Part shown: piece by piece, positions 1 through 6,974 of the stretch
How positions within the stretch are numbered: the first letter of the stretch is position 1
How the letters are laid out: every line of letters begins with the position of its first letter
Origin: Flavobacterium foetidum
Lineage (GTDB): Bacteria; Bacteroidota; Bacteroidia; Flavobacteriales; Flavobacteriaceae
Length of the DNA: 64,000 nucleotides
NCBI RefSeq assembly: GCF_004634245.1
Contig: NZ_SJTF01000019.1
Span: forward strand, 26,602 to 90,601
Reading direction: 5' to 3'
Notes under the pieces: model-generated
What the model saw: only the letters and a program-made list of their open reading frames with translations
Told to the model about the DNA's origin: nothing
Databases searched by the model: none
Translations under genes and position numbers: made by a program

Positions 1-400
1 TATAATTTTTGACAAACTGACTTCTGGCTGCTCCAAGAGCATAATACCAATTGCCCATTTCGGAATGTGCAAATATTACAACTTCATGAAGTTTCATAAT
101 TTTTCTTTTACCGAAAATGGGACTGAATTTATACACAGCATTTTCATTCCCGTTAAATGTGTATCGTATTCTAGAGCTTACTATACTATCGTACAGGCTT
201 TGAACTGCTAAGTAAAAAAGAACAATGTAAATAGCCCATCTCATGCTTTCTTCGAGATGATGATCAAAAAATAACAGTACAATCACTCCTACAGCTATAC
301 CGCTCAAAAACCACCACAACAAATAAAGCGATGGCTTTTTAGGACAAAACGAAAAAGTATTCAAAGTTTCTTCGATATTATATCTTTCCTGAATTTCCAT
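1..400 (-). CDS. Two-helix membrane protein, partial (runs off the left edge)
   Basis: An open frame starts at ATG 400-398 and stays open for 133 codons to the window edge; the 3' end is missing. The product starts MEIQERYN and shows two hydrophobic helices, roughly residues 30-47 (SLYLLWWFLSG...) and 57-72, followed by a soluble, probably beta-rich tail. This layout resembles the protein encoded just upstream, so the two may be distant paralogues with a PH-like tail (inference). The start lies inside the upstream gene, a 23-base overlap, so the two are likely translationally coupled. I do not recognise the family. The reading frame and the overlap are seen directly; the function is unknown. 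Confidence 0.75.
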   Translation of the reverse strand, partial: MEIQERYNIEETLNTFSFCPKKPSLYLLWWFLSGIAVGVIVLLFFDHHLEESMRWAIYIVLFYLAVQSLYDSIVSSRIRYTFNGNENAVYKFSPIFGKRKIMKLHEVVIFAHSEMGNWYYALGAARSQFVKNY

Positions 401-845
401 CTAATTCTAATATGTCGTATATTTCATTAATAAGTTTCTGCATAGATGAAGTCAAAAAACCTTGAGCGATTCCGATAGATTTCTCTTCGTTATCTTTGAT
501 ATAATACATATTCAAAGAAACATTAGTAGTAATAAAGTTTTGCTTTAATTTATAAAGTTCAAAATTTACGAAATCAGAAAATTGAATAGTGGTAGGTTTT
601 CTAATCAATCCGTTCTTAACTACGAAATGCCTTTGATCTAAATCTATTAGAAAACTATCCTGCAAAACAGATAAGGCGCAAAGTACTGTCAACACCAAGA
701 AGACTACAGCCCCAATGTATTTGCCGTACCAAAGACATCCAATAGCAAATGCGGCCATTGCCAGAACTATAAACAAACCGAAACCGTACTGTTTTTTCAT
801 GATGTATTGGTTTCCGTTTTTTTCGAATTTTTTAAGCTGACTCAT
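378..845 (-). CDS. Small two-helix membrane protein of unknown function
   Basis: A 155-residue protein. Residues 1-18 are polar, then two transmembrane segments follow (about 20-38, FGLFIVLAMAAFAIGCLWYG, and 42-62). The C-terminal half is soluble and begins around SFLIDLDQRHFVVKNGLIRK; the alternating pattern suggests a small beta domain of the bacterial PH type (inference). The gene begins 3 bases after the stop of the secreted protein gene at 849-1313 and overlaps the next gene by 23 bases, so the three form a tight operon. No family was recognised. An immunity or accessory role next to the secreted partner is possible but unsupported. Confidence 0.8.
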   Translation of the reverse strand: MSQLKKFEKNGNQYIMKKQYGFGLFIVLAMAAFAIGCLWYGKYIGAVVFLVLTVLCALSVLQDSFLIDLDQRHFVVKNGLIRKPTTIQFSDFVNFELYKLKQNFITTNVSLNMYYIKDNEEKSIGIAQGFLTSSMQKLINEIYDILELDGNSGKI

Positions 846-848
846 TTA

Positions 849-1313
849 CTAATTAAGATTCACGCCATCAATAATCATTGACGAGCAGATTAAAGAAAAA
901 TAAGAACTGCTGTAGTCGGCATTTATCTGATCACTCAGCGAATCAATTCTCGCTTTTGTAAAATCAAACTTTCTTGATGGCAGTTTTCCATAAGAATCGG
1001 TCATTGTAATCTGGCCGTCAACACCTCCTTTGTTTTTCATAAATACAGCTAGTAGAGCAATATCCTGTTTTTCGAAATCTAATGAAAAATAATAATTGTT
1101 TGTTTCTTTGTTTTCTTTGCTCTCTGTTCCCGAAAAATTATTCACAGAACGCGTAAAAGAAAATGTTGCCGATCTTACCGCCGCTTTTATTGTTTTATTT
1201 CCATCTTTAAGCGTGATTTCGATTTTAATTCGCTTATCTTCTTGTTGTGCATGCATCAATTCCGTAAAAAAACACAATACAAAAACCAATAAAGTAAAAA
1301 ATTTCTTATTCAT
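849..1313 (-). CDS. Secreted protein with weak Hcp/TssD-like pattern
   Basis: A 154-residue protein with a clear signal peptide (MNKKFFTLLVFVLCFFTELMHAQ, cleavage near residue 23). The mature part is beta-rich. Its order of elements (a TRSV-containing strand, a polar loop, an FSLDFEKQD strand, then G-QITMTDS, KFDFTKARI and a closing CSSMIIDGV strand) recalls the tube protein Hcp/TssD used by Bacteroidota type VI systems. That resemblance is by eye only, and a Sec signal peptide would be odd for a true Hcp. It is the first gene of a three-gene minus-strand unit with two small membrane proteins. It could equally be an unrelated periplasmic protein. Confidence 0.75.
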   Translation of the reverse strand: MNKKFFTLLVFVLCFFTELMHAQQEDKRIKIEITLKDGNKTIKAAVRSATFSFTRSVNNFSGTESKENKETNNYYFSLDFEKQDIALLAVFMKNKGGVDGQITMTDSYGKLPSRKFDFTKARIDSLSDQINADYSSSYFSLICSSMIIDGVNLN

Positions 1314-1560
1314 AATTTTAGAGTTTTAAAAAAAAATAACTAATGCAAGATTACTATTAAGTTAAAGGCACGACAATCGAGAATTGGTAAATGGATGTTT
1401 TAGATTTTTATTTGGACACTCTTTTAAAAGATTTAGAAAAGACGTAGTTTTTACTAAGCTTTACGAGCTGTTGGGACTAAAATTTGAAGAGAAAAAAGTG
1501 TACGTAATCGTTTGGTCGATCTGTATGCAATTTGTATTTTGGCTTCAATTACCACAACAA

Positions 1561-3585
1561 ATGCAGATAAAATTCAAACCAAACTTCGAAAAAGGCATCC
1601 TACTCAGACTTGCATTTCTGGCATTTTGTATATTGTTCTGTACAAGATTTCAGGCACAGCAAATTTCAGCAATAGAAAAAAAAGCCGAGGCAGGATACTC
1701 CAAGCGTTTTTCAGATTCTTCGGCCTGCAAAAAAATGCAGTTTGACGCCCTAAACCTCGCCAAGAAAAACAAAAATATAGATGATGAAGTGATTTGTTAT
1801 TCCTATCTCGCACTTACACAAAGGCGTTTGCTTCATTTAAAAAATTTCACCAAATATGCTGACACGGCTTATGTTCTTTCACAAAAATCAAATAGAAAAA
1901 GAACAAAAGCATTTGCATCTTTGGTAATGGGAACCTTAAAGTCTTATATAGATGATAAACCTCAAGCATTAAATCATTTGCTTACGGCTTACAAGCTATT
2001 TTCGCAAGCAGATGCACACGATCAATGCGCCAAAATTGCGGCCGATATTTCGTACTTGTTCTCTCCAGGTTCACCCGAAAAAGTCAAAAAATATGTTCGT
2101 GAAGCATTACTGCATGCTTCTCAGGCAGGAGATCCCGAAAGCCAACTTCATGCTAGGCTTGCATTTGGAAGCTACTTGACCGATACGCTTGAAGACGGTT
2201 CTGAAGAAGAGTGGAGAGTGGCTTTAGACTTTTTTAAGGTTACAGTAGCTTATACTGAGAAGAACGCGGAAAAAATAGTCAGTAAAAGCAATATCGGAAT
2301 AGCTTACATCAATCTTGCGGCATTGTACTCTAGAGGACCAAAACCTATTGATGAAAAATCATTTCTGGAAAACCTCGAAAAAGCAACAGCTATCGCAAAA
2401 AAATATAATATTAAAATTATTTACCGAAGCGCAATCGGATTAAAAGGGGTTTACTACAACGAAAAAGGCGACTACACCAAAGCCGAACTATTGTTTATCG
2501 AAGGAATTAAATATCAAAAAAGTCTACCGTATACAGATAATTACCTGCTCGCCACTTTTTACAACTCACTTAAAGAAGTTTCGATAAAAAGAAAAGATTA
2601 TATGGCTTATTATGCTTATGATACACTGTACAATAAATACAATAACTTAAAGAATAACGAGAGCATGCAAAGAGAGCTTCAGAATGCTGAAGCGAGGTAC
2701 GAATCGACAAAAAAAATGGAACGAATCGAACAGCTGGAACAGGAAAATAAGCTCGAAGAACAAAACAAACTTTTAGGTTATGCTGTTGCTGGAGTTTTAT
2801 TGATTGGACTCATTTTTATGTTTCGTTCTTATTACTATCGACAGCGATATTATCAAAATCGAGAAGATTTTCTAAACCAGGAACAAGCCAATGCCGAATT
2901 AAAAATGCAGCTGATGGAAAAAGAGACCATCGAAAATCTAGCCGCACGATTATCTTTAGAGCGCAGACTGCTTCGTTCACAAATGGATCCTCATTTCATT
3001 TTTAACGCATTAGGAAACATCCAAAGCATGATTTTGCAAAAAGACACTATACCGGCGGTTTCCTATCTCAATAAATTTGCAAAACTAACGCGTCAGATTT
3101 TGGAGCAATCGCGCAAAGAAACGATTTCTGTTGAAGAAGAAATCCGGACTTTAAAAAATTATATCGAACTGCAGCAACTTCGTTTAAACAATGGATTTGA
3201 TTATTCTATCATATGCGACGAATCAGTTGAAAATGATTTACTTATTCCGCCTCTCTTAATCCAGCCCTTTATAGAAAATGCGGTAGAACACGGCTTAAAA
3301 CCAATAGCCAAAAACGGCAACGGATTATTGGAAATCTATTTCGAATTGGCTTCTGATGAGCAAAATCTAATCTGTACCATAAAAGACAACGGCATCGGAC
3401 TTGCTGCTTCGAGAAAATTAAAACTAAACGACAATCACCAATCACTATCGACAACCATTACCGATGAGCGATTGAGTAAAATGCAAAAAGATTATCCATC
3501 GGCAGGATTTCAAGTTTTAGAGCGCGATTCCGAAACAGACAGCACAGGTTGTGTCGTAATTATAAACATTCCAATAATAGACTAA
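1561..3585 (+). CDS. TPR-containing LytS-family sensor histidine kinase
   Basis: An open frame extends back to 1384, but the start at 1561 gives 674 residues with a normal signal peptide (MQIKFKPNFEKGILLR then a hydrophobic run ending FQAQ), so I prefer it. The periplasmic part to about residue 380 is helical and looks like tetratricopeptide repeats. A coiled coil rich in E, Q and K precedes one membrane helix (YAVAGVLLIGLIFMF). The kinase is of the His_kinase (PF06580) type: H-box QMDPHFIFNAL with the histidine near residue 477, N-box FIENAVEHG near 570 and G-box DNGIGL. The LytTR regulator gene starts 1 base after the stop, so the pair is a two-component system. Signal and targets cannot be read from the sequence. 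Confidence 0.9.
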   Translation: MQIKFKPNFEKGILLRLAFLAFCILFCTRFQAQQISAIEKKAEAGYSKRFSDSSACKKMQFDALNLAKKNKNIDDEVICYSYLALTQRRLLHLKNFTKYADTAYVLSQKSNRKRTKAFASLVMGTLKSYIDDKPQALNHLLTAYKLFSQADAHDQCAKIAADISYLFSPGSPEKVKKYVREALLHASQAGDPESQLHARLAFGSYLTDTLEDGSEEEWRVALDFFKVTVAYTEKNAEKIVSKSNIGIAYINLAALYSRGPKPIDEKSFLENLEKATAIAKKYNIKIIYRSAIGLKGVYYNEKGDYTKAELLFIEGIKYQKSLPYTDNYLLATFYNSLKEVSIKRKDYMAYYAYDTLYNKYNNLKNNESMQRELQNAEARYESTKKMERIEQLEQENKLEEQNKLLGYAVAGVLLIGLIFMFRSYYYRQRYYQNREDFLNQEQANAELKMQLMEKETIENLAARLSLERRLLRSQMDPHFIFNALGNIQSMILQKDTIPAVSYLNKFAKLTRQILEQSRKETISVEEEIRTLKNYIELQQLRLNNGFDYSIICDESVENDLLIPPLLIQPFIENAVEHGLKPIAKNGNGLLEIYFELASDEQNLICTIKDNGIGLAASRKLKLNDNHQSLSTTITDERLSKMQKDYPSAGFQVLERDSETDSTGCVVIINIPIID

Positions 3586-3586
3586 A

Positions 3587-4327
3587 ATGTACAAGACAAT
3601 TATAATTGAAGATGAACAACGATTAAGAGAAGCGTTATCTATAATGCTTGAAATGACCGCAGCCGATCAAATTCAAATTATTGGCTATGCCGAAAGCGCT
3701 TCAGAAGCTGTTAAACTCATAGACCGATTAAAACCTGACCTTGTTTTTATGGATATCATGCTTACTGACGGAACAGGATTTGATGTTCTGCAGCAAATTA
3801 CATTCAATTCTTTTCATCTTATTTTCACAACAGCCTACGAACAGCATGCCATTAATGCTTTTAAATATAGCGCTATAGATTACCTCTTGAAGCCGATAGA
3901 TCCAGAAGAACTCAAAACTGCGGTGGAACGCATTACTTTATTAGAAGAAAAAGTGTTAGAAAAACAGCAGTTAAACGAATTACAGCAAAATCTCAACAAA
4001 ACACCCGACCGCATTATTCTGCCAACTCAGGAAGCGATGTATGTTGTAAAACTGGACCAAATCATTAGATGTGAGACCTCTGGCTCCTACACCACCTTTA
4101 TCTTAACAGATGGAAGAAAAATAATGGTTTCAAAGCCTTTAAAAAATTATGAAGATTTACTAGAGCCTCCAATGTTCTTTCGTATTCATCAGTCGCACTT
4201 AATTAATGTGAACTCGATTGTAAGTTATTCCCGCGAAGGAATGGTGCAAATGATTGATAAATCTACAGTCCCGATTTCGAGAGGCAAAAAAGAGCAATTT
4301 TTTAAATTAATGAAAGATGAAATTTAG
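3587..4327 (+). CDS. LytTR-family response regulator
   Basis: 246 residues. The N-terminal receiver has the acidic pocket IIEDE (residues 7-10), phospho-acceptor Asp56 in VFMDIMLTDG and Lys102 in YLLKPID. The C-terminal third is a LytTR DNA-binding domain, with the typical IRCETSGSYTTFILTDG strand, the FRIHQSHLINVNSI motif and the PISRGKK end. Such proteins bind direct repeats upstream of targets. It starts 1 base after the sensor kinase gene and is certainly its partner. No LytTR-type direct repeat was identified nearby, so the regulon is unknown. Confidence 0.93.
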   Translation: MYKTIIIEDEQRLREALSIMLEMTAADQIQIIGYAESASEAVKLIDRLKPDLVFMDIMLTDGTGFDVLQQITFNSFHLIFTTAYEQHAINAFKYSAIDYLLKPIDPEELKTAVERITLLEEKVLEKQQLNELQQNLNKTPDRIILPTQEAMYVVKLDQIIRCETSGSYTTFILTDGRKIMVSKPLKNYEDLLEPPMFFRIHQSHLINVNSIVSYSREGMVQMIDKSTVPISRGKKEQFFKLMKDEI

Positions 4328-4430
4328 GAAATGATGAAGTGGATTTCCGCTTTACTGATTTAACCCGAACAAATACCAACCCAAAGCGGCCAAAGACAAA
4401 TTTTCTATTTAAGATATATATAGTTGTAGC

Positions 4431-4438
4431 TATTTTTG
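4431..4438 (+). promoter_or_regulatory. Candidate -7 box (TATTTTTG)
   Basis: An exact match to the Bacteroidota -7 consensus TAnnTTTG, ending 21 bases before the ATG of the DUF4870 gene. No good -33 TTG box stands at the expected distance, so this is tentative. In AT-rich DNA the motif also occurs by chance. Confidence 0.35.
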
Positions 4439-4459
4439 ATTTACTAAATAAATATAACG

Positions 4460-4789
4460 ATGAACAGAAAAACCCTTTCTATCTTAAGCTACATCACTAT
4501 TATTGGATGGATTATAGCATTTGTTAAAAGTAAAGATTTAACTCCAAAAAGCGATCTTGTGACCTATCACTTAAAGCAAGGCTTTGGCATTTTTGTAGTT
4601 TCATTTATAGTAAATATTCTTTTATCTATTGTAATATTTGCTACGCCTTCACTTTACTTTCTAAGCTACGTTGGTTATGCAATTTTCATTTTATGGATTT
4701 TTGGCATTATCAATGCCGTAAACGAGCAAAAGAAACCAATTCCTATAATTGGAAAAGCATTTGAAGATAAATTTGGTTTTATAGACTAA
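4460..4789 (+). CDS. DUF4870-family small membrane protein
   Basis: 109 residues starting MNRKTLSILSYITIIGWII. The protein has three hydrophobic stretches and the family pattern of an N-terminal helix, a YHLKQGFGIFV segment, two further helices and a short charged tail (KPIPIIGKAFEDKFGF). This matches DUF4870, a family of small inner-membrane proteins of unknown role. A separate -7-like box lies just upstream, so the gene may have its own promoter although it follows the LytTR regulator by only 132 bases. A large hairpin with a T tract follows it. Function is unknown. Confidence 0.85.
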   Translation: MNRKTLSILSYITIIGWIIAFVKSKDLTPKSDLVTYHLKQGFGIFVVSFIVNILLSIVIFATPSLYFLSYVGYAIFILWIFGIINAVNEQKKPIPIIGKAFEDKFGFID

Positions 4790-4838
4790 AATCATATTCC
4801 GTTTTTTACACGCCTAGTTTTAAATTTTTGAATACAGA

Positions 4839-4908
4839 AAATGATTCTCAGTAATCGTTGGTGCTATGAGTCTGGCATTGACCAAATCTGAGAATCATTT
4901 CTTTTTTT
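4839..4908 (+). terminator. Long-stem terminator with a structured 36-base loop
   Basis: A 13-base arm AAATGATTCTCAG (4839-4851) pairs perfectly with CTGAGAATCATTT (4888-4900) and is followed by CTTTTTTT. The loop can fold again, TTGGT (4857-4861) with ACCAA (4881-4885). It is well placed to end the DUF4870 transcript, but it is larger than a usual terminator. Confidence 0.7.
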
Positions 4909-4919
4909 ATGCCTAAAAT

Positions 4920-4951
4920 AAAAAAGATGAGCTAAAAAACTCATCTTTTTT
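4920..4951 (-). terminator. Bidirectional rho-independent terminator
   Basis: AAAAAAGATGAG (4920-4931) pairs with CTCATCTTTTTT (4940-4951) around an 8-base loop. It lies downstream of the minus-strand gene at 4990-5238 and also reads as a terminator on the plus strand. Confidence 0.8.
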
Positions 4952-4989
4952 CGTCTATATTAAAATAAAATTGAATAAACAGCAAATCC

Positions 4990-5238
4990 TTATTTTAGAA
5001 GCATAACAGCATCATTAAGTTCATGATCTGAAATGTATCCCAATAAAAATTCTTCTGTCGATTTTTTGTTTCCCGAAGGTGTAGAAAAAGTATTGAGGTA
5101 AAAATGTTCGTCTTCGTCTGAAATATGAATAATTTCAGTAAAGCCTCCGGCAATTAGTGAACCTTTCAGTTTAATCACCTTAAACTCACTGCCATTGTCA
5201 ATTTCTTTTCTCACCCTAAGTTTAATAGTGCTTTCCAT
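4990..5238 (-). CDS. Small conserved-looking hypothetical protein
   Basis: 82 residues, beginning MESTIKLRVRKEIDNG and ending NDAVMLLK. There is no signal peptide or membrane segment, so it is probably cytoplasmic. The first part is basic and beta-like, and a mixed acidic region follows (IHISDEDEHFYLN). The frame ends just before a strong terminator and is followed upstream by 260 bases of non-coding DNA, which supports a real single-gene unit. I do not recognise a family. Confidence 0.65.
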   Translation of the reverse strand: MESTIKLRVRKEIDNGSEFKVIKLKGSLIAGGFTEIIHISDEDEHFYLNTFSTPSGNKKSTEEFLLGYISDHELNDAVMLLK

Positions 5239-5444
5239 TACGATGTTTTTAAATTATTTTTGGTTTGTTCAAACTACTGTAAAACAGCAGCTTTAGATGT
5301 ATAAATATAGATAAAAATCTATTCCGCTTCTAATCGAAATTGTTAAAAATTCCTCAGTTGTAAATATTTCGCAAATAATCAATTACATAAAACTTTGTTA
5401 TAATTTATAACAGCACTTTTTCAAAAAAAGCTATCAATCTATGC

Positions 5445-5452
5445 TAATTTTG
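5445..5452 (+). promoter_or_regulatory. Candidate -7 box (TAATTTTG)
   Basis: An exact TAnnTTTG match 46 bases before the ATG of the exonuclease/GIY-YIG gene, in an AT-rich leader. No clear -33 box was found. Confidence 0.45.
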
Positions 5453-5498
5453 CAAAATCAGAAACAAATTGCTCTTTTATGTTTTCTGAGACTGCAAA

Positions 5499-6905
5499 AT
5501 GAGAGAAACTGAATATGCCATAGTCGATATAGAAACCACGGGCGGAAATGCCTCAGGGAGTCGTATTACAGAAATTGCCATCATTATTCATGACGGAAAC
5601 AGCATTATTGACCGTTTTGAAACGCTTATTAATCCGCAGAAAGATATTCCGCTTCCTATTTTCGCATTAACGGGAATCAATAACGAAATGGTTCGCGACG
5701 CACCTATATTTGATGATGTATCAGAGCAGATTTTTGAAATGCTCAATGGTCGTATATTCGTGGCACATAATGTAAATTTTGATTACTCCTTTGTACGTCA
5801 TCAGCTTCAGGAATCTGGATTTAAATGGACCGCCCGAAAGCTTTGTACAGTACGTGCAGCCCGAAAAATAAAACCTGGACTAAGTTCATACAGTCTCGGA
5901 AATTTATGCCGTTGTCTAGCTATTCCTGTTGAGAATCGTCACCGCGCAGGAGGCGACGCCGATGCTACCGCCATTTTGTTTACAATGCTTATGGATTGGG
6001 ATGACGAAGGGCATATATCAAAAATGCTTAAAACGACTTCTCAGGACCAACGCTTGCCTCCTAACCTGCCTCCGTCAGATTTTGAACAGCTTCCAGAAAA
6101 ACCTGGTATTTACTATTTCTATGATCAAAACAAAAAGGTGATTTATGTCGGAAAAGCGGTCAACATAAAAAAACGTGTTGCTTCTCATTTTACAGGCAAT
6201 AATGTAAAACCGCAACGACAGAATTTTCTTCGAGACATTTACAATATATCTTTTGAGGTCTGTGCCACCGAACTTATGGCACTTCTGCTGGAATACAGCG
6301 AAATCAAAAAACTCTGGCCTACATACAATCGTGCTTTAAAACGCTTCGAACCCAAATTCGGATTATACGAATATGAAGCGCGTAGCGGCTACAAACATCT
6401 CGCTATTGGAAGACTGAATAAATTTCAGACTTGTGTTGAAGTTTTTAATTCTGAGTATGAAGGTGTAAACTTGTTGCTTTCGCTTTCTCAAAAATTTGAA
6501 ATCGATCAAAGGTTCTGCAGCTATTCCAAACTAACTCCAGGCGAATTTTTGATACCCCAGAATAATTCTGAATATCCCGAAATTGCCGTTCATAATACTC
6601 AAGTAGAAAACGCTCTGGAATACTTAATCAACAGCAGGCCAAGTTTTGCCATTATCGACAAAGGACGCTCGCTTGAGGAACGCAGTTGTATCTGGATAGA
6701 AAACGGACATTTTTACGGAATGGGCTATTTTCCCACCGAAACCGCCATTACCGAACCTTTAGAAATAAAAGATTATCTAACTGCCTATACCAGTAGCCAG
6801 TACATTATGCAATTGGTTTCTGCGTTTGCCGACAAAAATCCAAGAAAAGTCTATTTCAGCAAAAACTTCCAAAGTAAAGAAACAGAAACCGATTTCTCAT
6901 TTTAA
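5499..6905 (+). CDS. DnaQ-like 3'-5' exonuclease fused to a GIY-YIG nuclease domain
   Basis: 468 residues with two nuclease modules. Residues 5-165 form a DEDDh exonuclease like the DNA polymerase III epsilon subunit: Asp10 and Glu12 in VDIETTGG, Asp95 in HNVNFD, and His148/Asp153 in HRAGGDAD. Residues 198-280 form a GIY-YIG domain of the UvrC/Cho type: GIYYF at about 203, YVG at 216-218, and KKRVASHF. The last 190 residues match no domain I can name; the UvrC RNase H-like half and helix-hairpin-helix are not obvious. Such fusions are known in several bacterial phyla and are presumed to act in DNA repair, cutting and then trimming damaged DNA. It is probably monocistronic. Confidence 0.92.
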   Translation: MRETEYAIVDIETTGGNASGSRITEIAIIIHDGNSIIDRFETLINPQKDIPLPIFALTGINNEMVRDAPIFDDVSEQIFEMLNGRIFVAHNVNFDYSFVRHQLQESGFKWTARKLCTVRAARKIKPGLSSYSLGNLCRCLAIPVENRHRAGGDADATAILFTMLMDWDDEGHISKMLKTTSQDQRLPPNLPPSDFEQLPEKPGIYYFYDQNKKVIYVGKAVNIKKRVASHFTGNNVKPQRQNFLRDIYNISFEVCATELMALLLEYSEIKKLWPTYNRALKRFEPKFGLYEYEARSGYKHLAIGRLNKFQTCVEVFNSEYEGVNLLLSLSQKFEIDQRFCSYSKLTPGEFLIPQNNSEYPEIAVHNTQVENALEYLINSRPSFAIIDKGRSLEERSCIWIENGHFYGMGYFPTETAITEPLEIKDYLTAYTSSQYIMQLVSAFADKNPRKVYFSKNFQSKETETDFSF

Positions 6906-6941
6906 AATTATTTTCTTAATCAAAAGTTACACAAAAAAATC

Positions 6942-6949
6942 TAAATTTG
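6942..6949 (+). promoter_or_regulatory. Candidate -7 box (TAAATTTG)
   Basis: An exact TAnnTTTG match 25 bases before the ATG of the MscS-type channel gene, in the 69-base gap after the exonuclease gene. Confidence 0.45.
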
Positions 6950-6974
6950 AGCTCCGTAAACAAGCCTTAAAATT

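Noticed and set aside
1384..1560. N-terminal extension of the TPR sensor kinase
   Set aside because: The frame is open but the extension lacks a signal peptide or domain, while the ATG at 1561 begins a normal signal peptide.
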